Part shown: one piece after another, positions 15,360 through 24,496 of the stretch
Layout of the letters: each line of letters starts with the position of its first letter
Position numbering within the stretch: the first letter of the stretch is position 1
NCBI GenBank assembly: GCA_018269075.1
Contig: JAFDVJ010000079.1
Coordinates: forward strand, 6,984 to 70,983
DNA from: Acidobacteriota bacterium
GTDB lineage: Bacteria > Acidobacteriota > Blastocatellia > Pyrinomonadales > Pyrinomonadaceae
Reading direction: 5' to 3'
DNA: 64,000 nucleotides
Notes under the pieces: model-generated
Told to the model about the DNA's origin: nothing
Databases searched by the model: none
The model's input: only the letters and a program-made list of their open reading frames with translations
Made by a program: the position numbers and the translations under genes

Positions 15360-17606
15360 ATGGAAAGCGTTTCGGAAAAGACATTTTTCTTCGGAGATTT
15401 CGAGCTTTCGGGCGCGCGGCGACAGCTTTTGAAAGACGGCGAAATCGTCGCCTTAAATGCCAGAACATTCGATCTGCTGCTGGTGCTGGTCGAAAATCGC
15501 GGCCGGGTTTTGTCGAAAGACGAGCTTTTGGAAAAAGTTTGGGAAGGGCAGTTCGTCGAGGAAAACAACCTGACCGTCCAGATCGCCGGGCTGCGCAGGA
15601 TCTTCGGCGAAAAAAAGGGCGCGTATCGATTCATCGCGACCATTCCGGGCAAAGGCTATAAATTCGTCGCCGAGATCAAACGGCCGGACGAAGAAATCGT
15701 CATCGAAAAACACCACTTTTCGCGGATCCTGATCGACGAGGGACCCGATGCGCGGTTCGATGAGCGAGCGGCCGGTTTTTTTGGCGAATTGGCGACGAAC
15801 GGCAGCGGGTTGGAAAAAGAGGCGCGGCCGGTCGCGAAAAACAGTCGTTCCGTCGGCTGGAAATATTTTTTGATGATCTTTATCTTCGGCGGCCTGCTGG
15901 CGGTCGTCATCGACGGATATTTTTGGCGACGGGTCGTTCAGTCGAATTTTGATAAAGAGGATTCGTTCGCGAACGCCGGCCTCAGACAGCTGACCACCAA
16001 CGGCAAAGTGGCGATTGCCGCGCTGGCGCCGGACGGGAAAACCTTCGCCTATGTCGTCAACGATTCCGGAAAGCGAAGTCTGTGGCTCGGTTTCGTCGAC
16101 GGCGGAAATCATCTGCCGCTGCGTCCGGCGAGCGAAGACGGCCGGTATTACAATCTTGCCTTCGGGCCCGACGGAAGCCGGCTTTATTATTCGTATAAGG
16201 ACGACAAAAGTCCGAAACCCGCTTTGTATCGAATGCCGGTCTCGGGCGGCGTTCAGGAAAAAATTCTCGACGACGTCGACAACTTTTCGCTGTCGCCCGA
16301 CGGCCGGCAGATCGCCTTCGCCCGGCGCGAGGGCGACAGAGATCTGATTTTTACGGCCGGCCTCGACGGCTCCGGGCGGCACGAAATTATTTCCTTTCCG
16401 AAAAACGAAGGCGTCGTTTTCAATACTTTTTCGTGGTCGCCCGACGGCCGGCGGCTCGCGTTCAGCAAGCTGAAGGACGCCAAATCGCTCGGCAACGATC
16501 TGGCGATCGTCGAAATCGCGACCGGGAATTACCGGCTGATCGAAAACGAGATCTGGCGCGACACGGCCAAAACGGTCTGGATGAAAGACGGCAGCAGCGT
16601 GATCGTCCACGCGGTCGAACACGATTCGTGGACTTCCGTGCCGCAGTTTCACCTTTTCCAGGTCGCGATCCCGAGCGGCGACACCCGCGAAATCGTCAGC
16701 GATTTGAACGATTACGAGGGGGCGCTCGATCTTTCCCGAAATTCGGAGGCGCTGCTGACGATCGTTCACCGCCAGCTCAACAACATCTGGATCGCGCCGG
16801 CCGGTAATCCGGGCGCGGCAAAACAGATCACTTTCGGCTCGTTCGGCAAATACGACGGGCTCTGGGGTCTGGATTTTACGCCCGGCGGAAAAATCGTCTA
16901 CACCAATTCGGATACGCAGAGCCAGTTTATTTCCGAAATGAACGCCGACGGCAGCGGCTCGCGGCCGCTGACCGCGCCGGGGCTCATCGACAGCGTCCTC
17001 AATGTTTCGAACGACGGCCGCTGCATCGTTTTTCAATCGATTCGAAACGGCGGCGATTTCAATATCTGGCGGATCGACGCGGACGGCGGCAATCCGAAAC
17101 AGCTGACTTTCGGCGGCAAGGATTTTATGGCCTTCGTTTCGGCCGACAATCGCTGGGTTTATTACAAATCGTGGGAAAACGACGTCGGCGAGCTGCGGCG
17201 CGTTCCGATCGAGGGCGGCGCTCCCGAAATATTGAACGACCGGGAAACCTCGTGGGTCAGCTTTTCGCCCGACGGTCAGTATTTCGCGGCTTTGTATAAA
17301 ACCGACAAAAACCGTCTGGCCGTTTTCGACGCGGCTTCCAATCAATTGATCAGACAGTTCGATCTGCCGAAAGACGGGACGTTGACGCTCGGCTCGCGCT
17401 GGTCGCCCGACAGCCGCGGCGTGGTCTTTCGCGATTCGATCGAGGGCTACTGGCGGCAGCCGATCGACGGCGGCGAGCCGCGCAAACTGGAAGGGCTGCC
17501 GAAGGAAAAGCTCTACAATTTCGCGTGGTCGAAAGACGGCCGGCAGTTTGCGTTCGTGCGCGGGCAGGAAATCCGCGATATCGTGTTGATTGCCAATAAA
17601 AAATGA
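15360..17606 (+). CDS. CadC-like winged-helix protein with transmembrane segment and TolB/PD40 propeller
   Basis: A 748-residue membrane protein. Residues 8-105 are an OmpR/CadC-type winged helix (LNARTFDLLLVLVENRGRVLSKDELLEKVW, then GKGYKFVAEI). One transmembrane helix lies near 170-190. Residues about 215-745 are periplasmic-type PD40/TolB-like blades (repeated SPDGR(R/Q)(L/I)AF motifs). The arrangement suggests direct coupling of extracytoplasmic sensing to DNA binding, a design common in Acidobacteria. It is divergent from pdhA. Its target is not evident. A 21-bp array follows 74 bp after its stop codon. Confidence 0.9.
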   Translation: MESVSEKTFFFGDFELSGARRQLLKDGEIVALNARTFDLLLVLVENRGRVLSKDELLEKVWEGQFVEENNLTVQIAGLRRIFGEKKGAYRFIATIPGKGYKFVAEIKRPDEEIVIEKHHFSRILIDEGPDARFDERAAGFFGELATNGSGLEKEARPVAKNSRSVGWKYFLMIFIFGGLLAVVIDGYFWRRVVQSNFDKEDSFANAGLRQLTTNGKVAIAALAPDGKTFAYVVNDSGKRSLWLGFVDGGNHLPLRPASEDGRYYNLAFGPDGSRLYYSYKDDKSPKPALYRMPVSGGVQEKILDDVDNFSLSPDGRQIAFARREGDRDLIFTAGLDGSGRHEIISFPKNEGVVFNTFSWSPDGRRLAFSKLKDAKSLGNDLAIVEIATGNYRLIENEIWRDTAKTVWMKDGSSVIVHAVEHDSWTSVPQFHLFQVAIPSGDTREIVSDLNDYEGALDLSRNSEALLTIVHRQLNNIWIAPAGNPGAAKQITFGSFGKYDGLWGLDFTPGGKIVYTNSDTQSQFISEMNADGSGSRPLTAPGLIDSVLNVSNDGRCIVFQSIRNGGDFNIWRIDADGGNPKQLTFGGKDFMAFVSADNRWVYYKSWENDVGELRRVPIEGGAPEILNDRETSWVSFSPDGQYFAALYKTDKNRLAVFDAASNQLIRQFDLPKDGTLTLGSRWSPDSRGVVFRDSIEGYWRQPIDGGEPRKLEGLPKEKLYNFAWSKDGRQFAFVRGQEIRDIVLIANKK

Positions 17607-17680
17607 TCCGGGGACGGTCGGAGCGCAAATGCGATGACCGGCGAGGGCGTCGGAGACCCGGACAATGTTCCTTCCTCCAG

Positions 17681-18280
17681 CGGACGCGGTTCGGAGCAGC
17701 CCGAACGCGGTCCGGAGCAGTGTGAACGAGGCGTCGAGTAATCCGAACGCGTCGCCGGGTAGACCGGACGCGGTCCGGAGCAGTCCGGACGAGCCGCCGG
17801 GTAGACCGGACGCGGTCCGGAGTAGTGTGAACGAGTTGTCGAGCATTTCGGACGCGGTTCGGAGTAGTGTGAACGAGTTGTCGAATAGACCGGACGCGGT
17901 TCGGAGCAGACCGGACGCGGTTCGGAGCAGTCCGGACGTGGTCCGGAGCTCGCGGAACCGTTTTTCGAGCTCTGACGCCGGTCCGTCGCATCTCCGAACT
18001 CAGTCCGGACACGCCGGAACCCGGTCCGCACTGCTTCGAACGCGGTTCGCAAGTCCCGGACGCGGTCCGGAGTGCTCCGGACCGCGTCCGGAGCACTCCG
18101 CGACCGGTTCACATTACTCCGGACCGCGTCCGGTCTACCCGACACCTCGTTCACATTACTCCGGACCGCGTCCGGTCTGCCTGACAACTCGTTCACACTA
18201 CTCCGAACCGCGTCCGAAATGCTCCGAACCGCGTCCGGAGTAGTCCGAACCGCGTTCGCCGATCTCCGGACCGCGAACGG
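17681..18280. repeat. 21-bp-period tandem array B with internal orientation switch
   Basis: About 28 units with a strict 21-bp period. The left half uses GACGCGGTCCGGAGCAG-type units. The right half uses the reverse complement (CTCCGGACCGCGTCC). The switch occurs at a 15-bp-arm palindrome at 18058-18089. Open reading frames exist on both strands because of the period, reading as heptapeptides such as PDAVRSS. The array lies 3' of the CadC-like gene and before dsbD, and I regard it as non-coding. Confidence 0.9.
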
Positions 18281-18419
18281 GCCGCGCTTTCGGCGCGCCG
18301 GTCGTCGATCATTGGCCCGCGCGGGCGCGGATTTTCGGTTTTCGGCGGCAGTTTTGAAACTTTATTGATCGTTTGGCGAATAAAAATGATAGAATCTGGT
18401 ATTTAATCCGTTGGGAATT

Positions 18420-20333
18420 ATGCTGCGCCATTATTATCCGAAATTTTTCGTTTTTCTTTTGATTATTTGGGGACTGCCGCTGCTCGCCGCCGCGCAGAAC
18501 CCGGTTTCGTGGTCGCTCGAATCCGACGCGAAAGGGAAAGCGGTCAAAAAGGACCAACCGCTCAAGGCCAAGCTGCGGGCCGCGATCGAGGGCAACTGGC
18601 ATCTTTACGCGGTCGAACAGCCCGACGGCGGGCCGTTTCCGACGAAAATCACCGTGGCGGACAATTCGCCCTTTCAGATCGACGGCAAACCCGTCTCGCC
18701 CGCGCCGGTCACGAAATTCGACCCGAACTTCAAGATCGACACGAAATTCTTCGAGAAAAAGGCGGAATTCGAGCTGTCGCTCAAACCGACCGCCGACGCG
18801 AGCGCCGACGAGCTCGCCGTCAACGTCAAATATCAGGTCTGCGACGACACGGTCTGTCTCCCGCCGAAAACCGTCAAAGTCACCTTCGCCGGCTTCGAAG
18901 ACGTCAAAAAAAACGCCCTCGCCGCCGCGCCGATCACGGAAACGACACCCGCCCAAAACGCGGAAACCCAAATCCGAAATCCGCCGTCCGAAATCCGCAA
19001 TCCCAATGATCTGCCATTGGGCTCGTTCGTCTGGCTCGCGATCACGCTCGGCGCGCTCTCGCTGCTGACGCCGTGCGTGTTCCCGATGATCCCGATCACG
19101 GTCTCGTATTTCACGAATCACGCGAGCCACAGCCGCGCCAAAGCCGTCCGGCTCGCGACGATCTATTCGCTCGGCATCATCGCGACCTTTACGATTCTCG
19201 GGATGCTGCTCGCGATCTTCGTCGGCGCGGCCGGCATCAACCTGTTCGCCGCCAATCCGTGGGTCAATCTCGTGATCACCGCGATCTTTCTGATGTTCGC
19301 GTTCAATCTCTTCGGCGCGTACGAGCTGCAGGTGCCGTCGAGCGTCCTGACGAAGCTCGACAACCTGACGCGGACCAAAGAGGGCGAGGGCAGCGGCATC
19401 GTCGGCGCGCTCCTGATGGGGCTGACGTTTACGCTGACGAGCTTTACCTGCACGTCGCCGTTCGTCGGGACGATCCTCGTCTCGGCGTCGCAGGGCAACT
19501 GGCGGATGCCGCTCGTCGGGATGCTCGCGTTTTCGACCGTCTTCGCGCTGCCGTTCTTCGTGCTCGCGCTCGCGCCGCAGCTCGTCTCGCAATTGCCGCG
19601 CGCCGGCGGCTGGATGAACTCAGTCAAGGTCGCGATGGGCTTTCTGGAGGTCGCGGCGGCGATGAAGTTCATCTCGAACGTCGATCTGATCTGGAAATGG
19701 GGCATCTTCACGCGCTCGTTCGTGCTCGCGATCTGGATCGCGATCGGCGTCGTCCTGACGATCTATCTGCTGGGCAAGTTTCAGCTCTTCCACGACACCA
19801 AACCCGAAAAGATCGGCGCGCTCAGGCTCGTTTCGGCGATTCTCAGCCTCGCCGTCAGCTTTTATCTGCTGACCGGACTGTTCGGCGCGAAGCTCGGCGA
19901 ACTGGAATCGTTCCTGCCGCCGGATCTGGACAATTCCGCGTCGAAGGTCTTCGGCAAATCGAAGGACGAGCCGGTCTGGATCGAGAACGATCTCGACCAG
20001 GCGCTGGCGAAGGCGAAGACCGAGAACAAGCGCGTGTTCGTCGATTTCACGGGCTACACCTGCACGAACTGCCGGTGGATGGAGGCGAACGTCTTTCCGA
20101 AAGCGCCGGTCGAAGCCGAGCTGTCGAAATACGTGCTGGCGCGGCTTTACACCGACGGCGAGGGCGCCATCTTCGAACGGCAGCAGCAGTACCAGGAGAA
20201 AAATTTTCAAACGGTCGCGCTCCCTTTTTACGCGGTGCTCGAGACGGACGGCCGGGCGGTCGCGACCTTTCCCGGGCTGACGCGCAACCCGCAGGAATTC
20301 GTCGAATTTCTGCAGAAGGCGCAGAAAAACTGA
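18420..20333 (+). CDS. dsbD: DsbD-family thiol:disulfide reductase
   Basis: A 637-residue inner-membrane electron carrier that passes reducing power from cytoplasmic thioredoxin to the periplasm. After a signal peptide, residues about 25-165 form the N-terminal DsbD domain with a Cys pair in YQVCDDTVCLPP. The central multi-helix domain carries LTPCVFPMIPITV and a second Cys in SFTCTSPFVGTIL. The C-terminal thioredoxin-like domain has FTGYTCTNCRWMEANVF (CTNC). A heptamer repeat is translated in the linker before the membrane domain (IRNPPSEIRNPN). ATG 18420 is preferred to a TTG at 18411; neither has a strong ribosome binding site. Confidence 0.92.
   Translation: MLRHYYPKFFVFLLIIWGLPLLAAAQNPVSWSLESDAKGKAVKKDQPLKAKLRAAIEGNWHLYAVEQPDGGPFPTKITVADNSPFQIDGKPVSPAPVTKFDPNFKIDTKFFEKKAEFELSLKPTADASADELAVNVKYQVCDDTVCLPPKTVKVTFAGFEDVKKNALAAAPITETTPAQNAETQIRNPPSEIRNPNDLPLGSFVWLAITLGALSLLTPCVFPMIPITVSYFTNHASHSRAKAVRLATIYSLGIIATFTILGMLLAIFVGAAGINLFAANPWVNLVITAIFLMFAFNLFGAYELQVPSSVLTKLDNLTRTKEGEGSGIVGALLMGLTFTLTSFTCTSPFVGTILVSASQGNWRMPLVGMLAFSTVFALPFFVLALAPQLVSQLPRAGGWMNSVKVAMGFLEVAAAMKFISNVDLIWKWGIFTRSFVLAIWIAIGVVLTIYLLGKFQLFHDTKPEKIGALRLVSAILSLAVSFYLLTGLFGAKLGELESFLPPDLDNSASKVFGKSKDEPVWIENDLDQALAKAKTENKRVFVDFTGYTCTNCRWMEANVFPKAPVEAELSKYVLARLYTDGEGAIFERQQQYQEKNFQTVALPFYAVLETDGRAVATFPGLTRNPQEFVEFLQKAQKN
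18970..19003. repeat. CCGAAAT heptamer repeat inside dsbD
   Basis: Degenerate copies of the CCGAAAT heptamer lie in the DsbD coding sequence, in frame, between the N-terminal periplasmic domain and the first membrane helix. Confidence 0.8.
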
Positions 20334-20336
20334 GGC

Positions 20337-20663
20337 GATTTCGGATTTCGGATTTCGGATTTCGGATTTCGGATCATTACTGTTAACAAGATTGATGGTT
20401 AAAGGAAAACCGGAAAATCGCGGACTGGAGCGCGGGCATCCTTGCCCGCCACGCCGCGTAAGCGGTGTCGAAACGGTTCAGCTTCTCGAAGTTGCTTGAT
20501 GATGAAAAGCATTCTCGCGCTCAGGCCGGCCGAGGATGCCCGCGCTCCGGTCACGAGGTTTCAGCTTTGATCTACAGTATCAAGGGCAACGGGCCGGCTG
20601 TCGTCAAATTCTTTTTAACAGTGATGATTTCGGATTTCGGATTTCGGATTTCGGATTGGTCTG
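20337..20663. repeat. Composite repeat element (heptamers, inverted caps, nested bracket)
   Basis: Left: five copies of ATTTCGG (20337-20374) followed by the cap ATCATTACTGTTAA. Right: the inverse cap TTAACAGTGATGAT followed by ATTTCGG heptamers ending in GATTGGTC (20613-20663). Between the caps lies a bracket with inverted arms CTGGAGCGCGGGCATC (20424-20456) and GATGCCCGCGCTCCG (20536-20558). The same outer architecture recurs at 55656-56060. Confidence 0.8.
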
Positions 20664-20772
20664 TGGTGAAATTGTTTTGTTCTGATTGAGGTTACCGGGG
20701 CGACGGGGGATCGTGGCGGGTTTTCGAGGGTAACGGCAAATTTATAAAATCAAAATACGGAGGATTTCGGCA

Positions 20773-21858
20773 GTGAAATTATTGCGCGGGTTTTTGTGTC
20801 TCGTGCTGGCGGCGGGTTTCGTTTTCGAAGCGCGGGCCCAGCTCAGCATTCAGGCGATCGACGTGGCGGGCGACAGCATCACCAAGGGTTATAACGCGGG
20901 CAACGCTTTTCCGTGTTCGAACGGCGATCAGGAACAGTACAACTGGCTGACGAGCGACACGCACGGCGCGAGCCTGTGCGGCACGGGCAGCGAAAACGTC
21001 TTCAGTTTTCTCGAACGGATGGAGTGCGATTTCGGCACGAGCATTCTCGCGTCGAGCCCGAACCACGCCGCCTCGGGCGCGCGGATGCTGAGCGATTTCG
21101 TCAACCAGGCGAACAACATCAAGACTTATCTGAGCGCGCAGAGCGGCCAGAAGCTGGCGGCCGTTTTTCTCGGCCACAACGACAGCTGCGGCGGAAACCT
21201 CAATAAAACCAACGCCTCGTGCACGTCGGTCGATCAGGATCCGAACAATTACTGCAAAACGAAGCCGGACGCCTTCGAGCGCGAGTTCCGCAAGGGGATG
21301 GACATCCTGATGAGCGTGCCGAACACGCGCGTCGGCGTCGTCTCGCCGGTCCGCGTCTCGCAGCTCTGCAATTTCGGTTCGAAGACGAACTGTCAGGTCG
21401 GCCAGTCGTGCCAGTTTCTGTGGGGCGTCGCGAACATCTGCCAGAGCCTGACGCGCGACTGTTCGACGACGCGGATCAGCGACACCTACACGACGATGAA
21501 GGCCTATCGCGACGTCATCAAACGCGTGACGGCGGAATACGCGGCGATCCCGCCGGGCGGCGCTTCGCCGATCGTCCTGATCGCCGGCGAGATGGTCGGC
21601 GGCGGCACGCGGGCGGCGGGGACGGATTTCATCTATTCGGACGCGCCGTGGTACTACCGCTTCAACGCCGAACAGATCTCGTGCTGCGACTGCTTTCACC
21701 CGTCGGGCATCGGTCAGGATCAGCTCGCCAAGATGCTCAAGATCGGACTCAGCTGCAGCCGCCTGCAGCCCTGCTGCCGCGACACGGGCGACCCGCTCGA
21801 GGACGGAAAATGCACGCGGACCGAGGTCAAACGCGTCTATTATCGCGGGCTGCTCTGA
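20773..21858 (+). CDS. Secreted SGNH/GDSL-type hydrolase
   Basis: A 361-residue exported esterase-like protein. The signal peptide ends near residue 22 (FEARAQ). Block I is VAGDSITKGY (Ser35), a block III-like FLGHNDSCGG follows, and the C-terminal Asp-His pair is in CCDCFHPSGIG. Many cysteines in the mature part suggest disulfides. The substrate is unknown; lipids or acylated glycans are typical for the family. The start is GTG at 20773, supported by GGAGG about 9 nt upstream. The following gene starts 63 bp downstream. Confidence 0.85.
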   Translation: MKLLRGFLCLVLAAGFVFEARAQLSIQAIDVAGDSITKGYNAGNAFPCSNGDQEQYNWLTSDTHGASLCGTGSENVFSFLERMECDFGTSILASSPNHAASGARMLSDFVNQANNIKTYLSAQSGQKLAAVFLGHNDSCGGNLNKTNASCTSVDQDPNNYCKTKPDAFEREFRKGMDILMSVPNTRVGVVSPVRVSQLCNFGSKTNCQVGQSCQFLWGVANICQSLTRDCSTTRISDTYTTMKAYRDVIKRVTAEYAAIPPGGASPIVLIAGEMVGGGTRAAGTDFIYSDAPWYYRFNAEQISCCDCFHPSGIGQDQLAKMLKIGLSCSRLQPCCRDTGDPLEDGKCTRTEVKRVYYRGLL

Positions 21859-21921
21859 TTGATTCGCGGCGGCGACTTTGTTATTTTCAAAGAGGTAACG
21901 ACAATTTAGCGAAGATTTACA

Positions 21922-22500
21922 ATGGATATGATGGTTTCGGTCGAAAAGCTCGTCGAGGGTCTGCGCGCGATTCCCGACGAAGAGTTTACCTGCGACAACG
22001 TCTACCGGTTTTTGGGCGAACATCCGGTCGACGTCGAATCGCTCCGGAAATATTTTTACTGGAGCAGCAAATTCTACACGCGCAATCTGATCTTTAAGGA
22101 CGAACGGTTCGAGGTGATGGCGATCTGCTGGGAAAAGGGCCAGATCTCGCGGATCCACGACCACGCCGATCAGAAATGCTGGATGATGGTCGCGGCGGGC
22201 CGCCTGCGCGGCCAGAATTTCCGCGTGCTCGAAATCGACGCGGGCGCGGGCCGCTGCCGGCTCGAGGAAACCGATTGCTTCGATCTTTCGGACTGTCTGG
22301 CCGCCAAGGTCGAGCTCGAAGAACCGATTCATCAGGTGCTGAATCTGCCCGAATTCGACGAGCGCGCGGTCAGCCTGCATATCTATTCGAAACCTTATGA
22401 CCGTTGTCTTTCGTTCTGCCGCGACACCGGAACGTTCAGGGACGTGCCGCTTTTTTACACCAGCATCGACGGCGAGCTGTGCGACGGCGTCGAGCTTTGA
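21922..22500 (+). CDS. Cysteine dioxygenase
   Basis: A 192-residue cupin enzyme that oxidises L-cysteine to cysteine sulfinate with non-haem iron. Iron ligands are seen as His79, His81 (ISRIHDHADQ) and His137 (PIHQVLN). Cys86 in HADQKCW occupies the place of the Cys used for the Cys-Tyr crosslink in mammalian enzymes, and the SLHIY motif supplies Ser151, His153 and Tyr155. Length and spacing match the type I family. It lies between an SGNH hydrolase and a GT39-like gene; no sulfur operon is evident. Annotation as a related 3-mercaptopropionate dioxygenase is less likely given the Cys-Tyr pattern. Confidence 0.9.
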   Translation: MDMMVSVEKLVEGLRAIPDEEFTCDNVYRFLGEHPVDVESLRKYFYWSSKFYTRNLIFKDERFEVMAICWEKGQISRIHDHADQKCWMMVAAGRLRGQNFRVLEIDAGAGRCRLEETDCFDLSDCLAAKVELEEPIHQVLNLPEFDERAVSLHIYSKPYDRCLSFCRDTGTFRDVPLFYTSIDGELCDGVEL

Positions 22501-22552
22501 CGCGCGCTGATACGAGTCCGCAAACAACCGGCGCGGCCGGGCGACGAGATCG

Positions 22553-24067
22553 ATGAACTTAAAGGAAAAACTCGGCACCGCGACGCTCGCCGTCGCCGCA
22601 GCGGTCTTCGTCGCGCTCCGGTTCCGGCATCTCGCGGATTCGTGTCTCTGGTTCGACGAGATTTTCGGCGTCCACGCGGCCGGGATGTCGTTCGTCGAGG
22701 CGCTCCGGTTCGTCGCGCAGGATCTGATTCACCCGCCGCTTTTTTATCTATTGCTGAAAGGCTGGATCGCGCTCGGCGGCGAAGGCCTTTTCTGGCTGCG
22801 GTTTTTCTCCGTTTTCTTTATGACGCTGGCGGTCGTCCCGTTCGTCCTGCTCGGCCGCGAGCTCAAACTGAGCGACTGGACGATCGGGCTCGCGCTCTTT
22901 CTGTTCGCCGTCAACGGAAGCCTCGTCAAATACGCGCAGGAAGTCCGGATGTACGGCCCGTTTCTGTTCTTCGCGGTCTGTTCGATGTGGCTTTTCGCGC
23001 GCTTTCTGAACCTCGGCAAAAACATCTGGATCCTGACGCTCGTCAACCTGCTGCTGATCTACACGCATTATTTCGGCTGGCTGCTGGTCGGGGCCGAGGT
23101 CGCCGCGATCCTGATCCTTCAAAGAATCAAGATTCGCCAGATTCTGATTATGTTCGGGATCCTGCTCGCGGGCTTCGCGCCGTGGGCGTTCGCGGTCTTC
23201 GAGGCCGCGCGCGCGAACGCCGGGCTCGGGCAGAACATCGGCTGGATCGGCCGGCCCGATCTGCGGGCGCTCGGCGAGTTTCTGCTCGATCTCGTCGAAC
23301 CGTTTTATTATCAGCAGAGCACGGCCGAACCGGCGTCGCTCTATCTGCTGACCGTGCCGCTCGCGGTCGCGGCCGCCGGCGCGCTCGCGGTCTATCTGGC
23401 GGGCTGGAAGCGGCTTGACGAGGCGGAGCGGAAGAATCTCGTCCTGCTGACGGTTCTGATCGCACTCCCGATCGCCGCCGCTTTCGGGCTGAGCTGGGTT
23501 CTGCCCTACTCGATCTGGGGCACGCGCCATCTGCTCTTCGTGTTCGTGCCGTGCGCGCTGCTCGCGGCGACGGCGCTGACGCGGATCCGGATCGGGCCGC
23601 TCGCGGCGGCGCTGACGGCGCTCGTCCTGATCTTTTGCGCGATCGAATTTCTGGCCGTCGCCGGCCGGCCGGCGGAACCGCCGATCTGGTGCGCGTGGGA
23701 GGCGCTGGCGGCGAAGGTCGATCGCACGAAGCCTTCGCGGATCTACGTTTTCGAAGACCTCGTCGCCTACGACCTGTGGTTCGCGCTCCGCGACGCCGGG
23801 CCGCGGATCGAGGTCGTCCGGATCGACGGCATCGACGAGATTCCCGAGGACAAGTCTTATTTTCTGCCGCGCGGCTTCGACGGCGTCCGCCGCGCCGATG
23901 TCGACGCGATGACCGGCGACCGCTTTTTCGTCGTCTACCGCGACGCGGTCTTCAACGAGAAACATCCGCCGCTCCGCCAGCTGGTCGCGAAAGGCTACCA
24001 TATCGGCGAGCCGGTCGCCTACGAAACGCCGGGCCTGAACGCGTTTCTGGTCGAAGTGACGAAATGA
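22553..24067 (+). CDS. ArnT/PMT-like (GT39/GT83-type) membrane glycosyltransferase
   Basis: A 504-residue multi-pass membrane protein. The first periplasmic loop has the family motif DSCLWFDEIFGVHAAG and, 30 residues on, LIHPPLFYLLLKGW. About ten to eleven hydrophobic segments follow, then a soluble C-terminal domain from about residue 385. Such enzymes transfer sugars from polyprenyl-phosphate donors to lipids or proteins on the outer face of the membrane. Donor and acceptor cannot be told from sequence. It starts 52 bp after the cysteine dioxygenase gene. Confidence 0.8.
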   Translation: MNLKEKLGTATLAVAAAVFVALRFRHLADSCLWFDEIFGVHAAGMSFVEALRFVAQDLIHPPLFYLLLKGWIALGGEGLFWLRFFSVFFMTLAVVPFVLLGRELKLSDWTIGLALFLFAVNGSLVKYAQEVRMYGPFLFFAVCSMWLFARFLNLGKNIWILTLVNLLLIYTHYFGWLLVGAEVAAILILQRIKIRQILIMFGILLAGFAPWAFAVFEAARANAGLGQNIGWIGRPDLRALGEFLLDLVEPFYYQQSTAEPASLYLLTVPLAVAAAGALAVYLAGWKRLDEAERKNLVLLTVLIALPIAAAFGLSWVLPYSIWGTRHLLFVFVPCALLAATALTRIRIGPLAAALTALVLIFCAIEFLAVAGRPAEPPIWCAWEALAAKVDRTKPSRIYVFEDLVAYDLWFALRDAGPRIEVVRIDGIDEIPEDKSYFLPRGFDGVRRADVDAMTGDRFFVVYRDAVFNEKHPPLRQLVAKGYHIGEPVAYETPGLNAFLVEVTK

Positions 24068-24175
24068 ACGGCGAACCGTTTCGAGTTCCGCCTTCAGGCG
24101 GCCGGTCGGCTTTGCCGGAAAGAATTCGATGTTGATACGAGAGCCGTCCGAAGACGGAACTCGAAATTCGATGAT

Positions 24176-24496
24176 ATGAAACGAACCATTTTTCTTTTAC
24201 CGATTCTCCTGTGTTTCGCCTGCGGCGGCCGGCCGGCGGCGGTCGATTCGAACGCTCAGACCAACTCGGGCGCGAACAGTCCGACGAACGCCGAAATTCT
24301 GGAGAAAGATAAACGCGAACTGCTCGAAGAGCAGCAGCGCGTCAAAAAAGATCTCGAAGAAACGCAGAAAAAGCTCGACGACGCCTCGAACTCGCAGAAG
24401 GATCTCGAACGTAAGCTTCAGGAAACCAACAAATCGCTCAAGGACACCGAGAAAAAAGTCCAGGAAACCAAGCGCAAAGTCGATATGGTTCAGTAA
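24176..24496 (+). CDS. Small coiled-coil lipoprotein
   Basis: A 106-residue protein with a lipoprotein signal (LLCFACGG), a Ser/Asn/Thr-rich linker to about residue 40, and a highly charged coiled coil from about 42 to the end (KDLEETQKKLDDASNS, KLQETNKSLKDTEKKV). No enzyme domain is seen. It may act as a cell-envelope tether or spacer. Its 3' end overlaps the convergent ADP-ribosylglycohydrolase gene by 7 bp. Confidence 0.75.
   Translation: MKRTIFLLPILLCFACGGRPAAVDSNAQTNSGANSPTNAEILEKDKRELLEEQQRVKKDLEETQKKLDDASNSQKDLERKLQETNKSLKDTEKKVQETKRKVDMVQ

Noticed and set aside
15453-17846. 797-residue minus-strand ORF opposite the CadC-like gene
   Set aside because: A long antisense frame caused by high GC and codon bias. 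The plus strand encodes recognisable domains.
17513-18368. Overlapping ORFs on both strands through array B
   Set aside because: Open frames exist on both strands because of the 21-bp period and the inverted halves. None has a plausible start or family.
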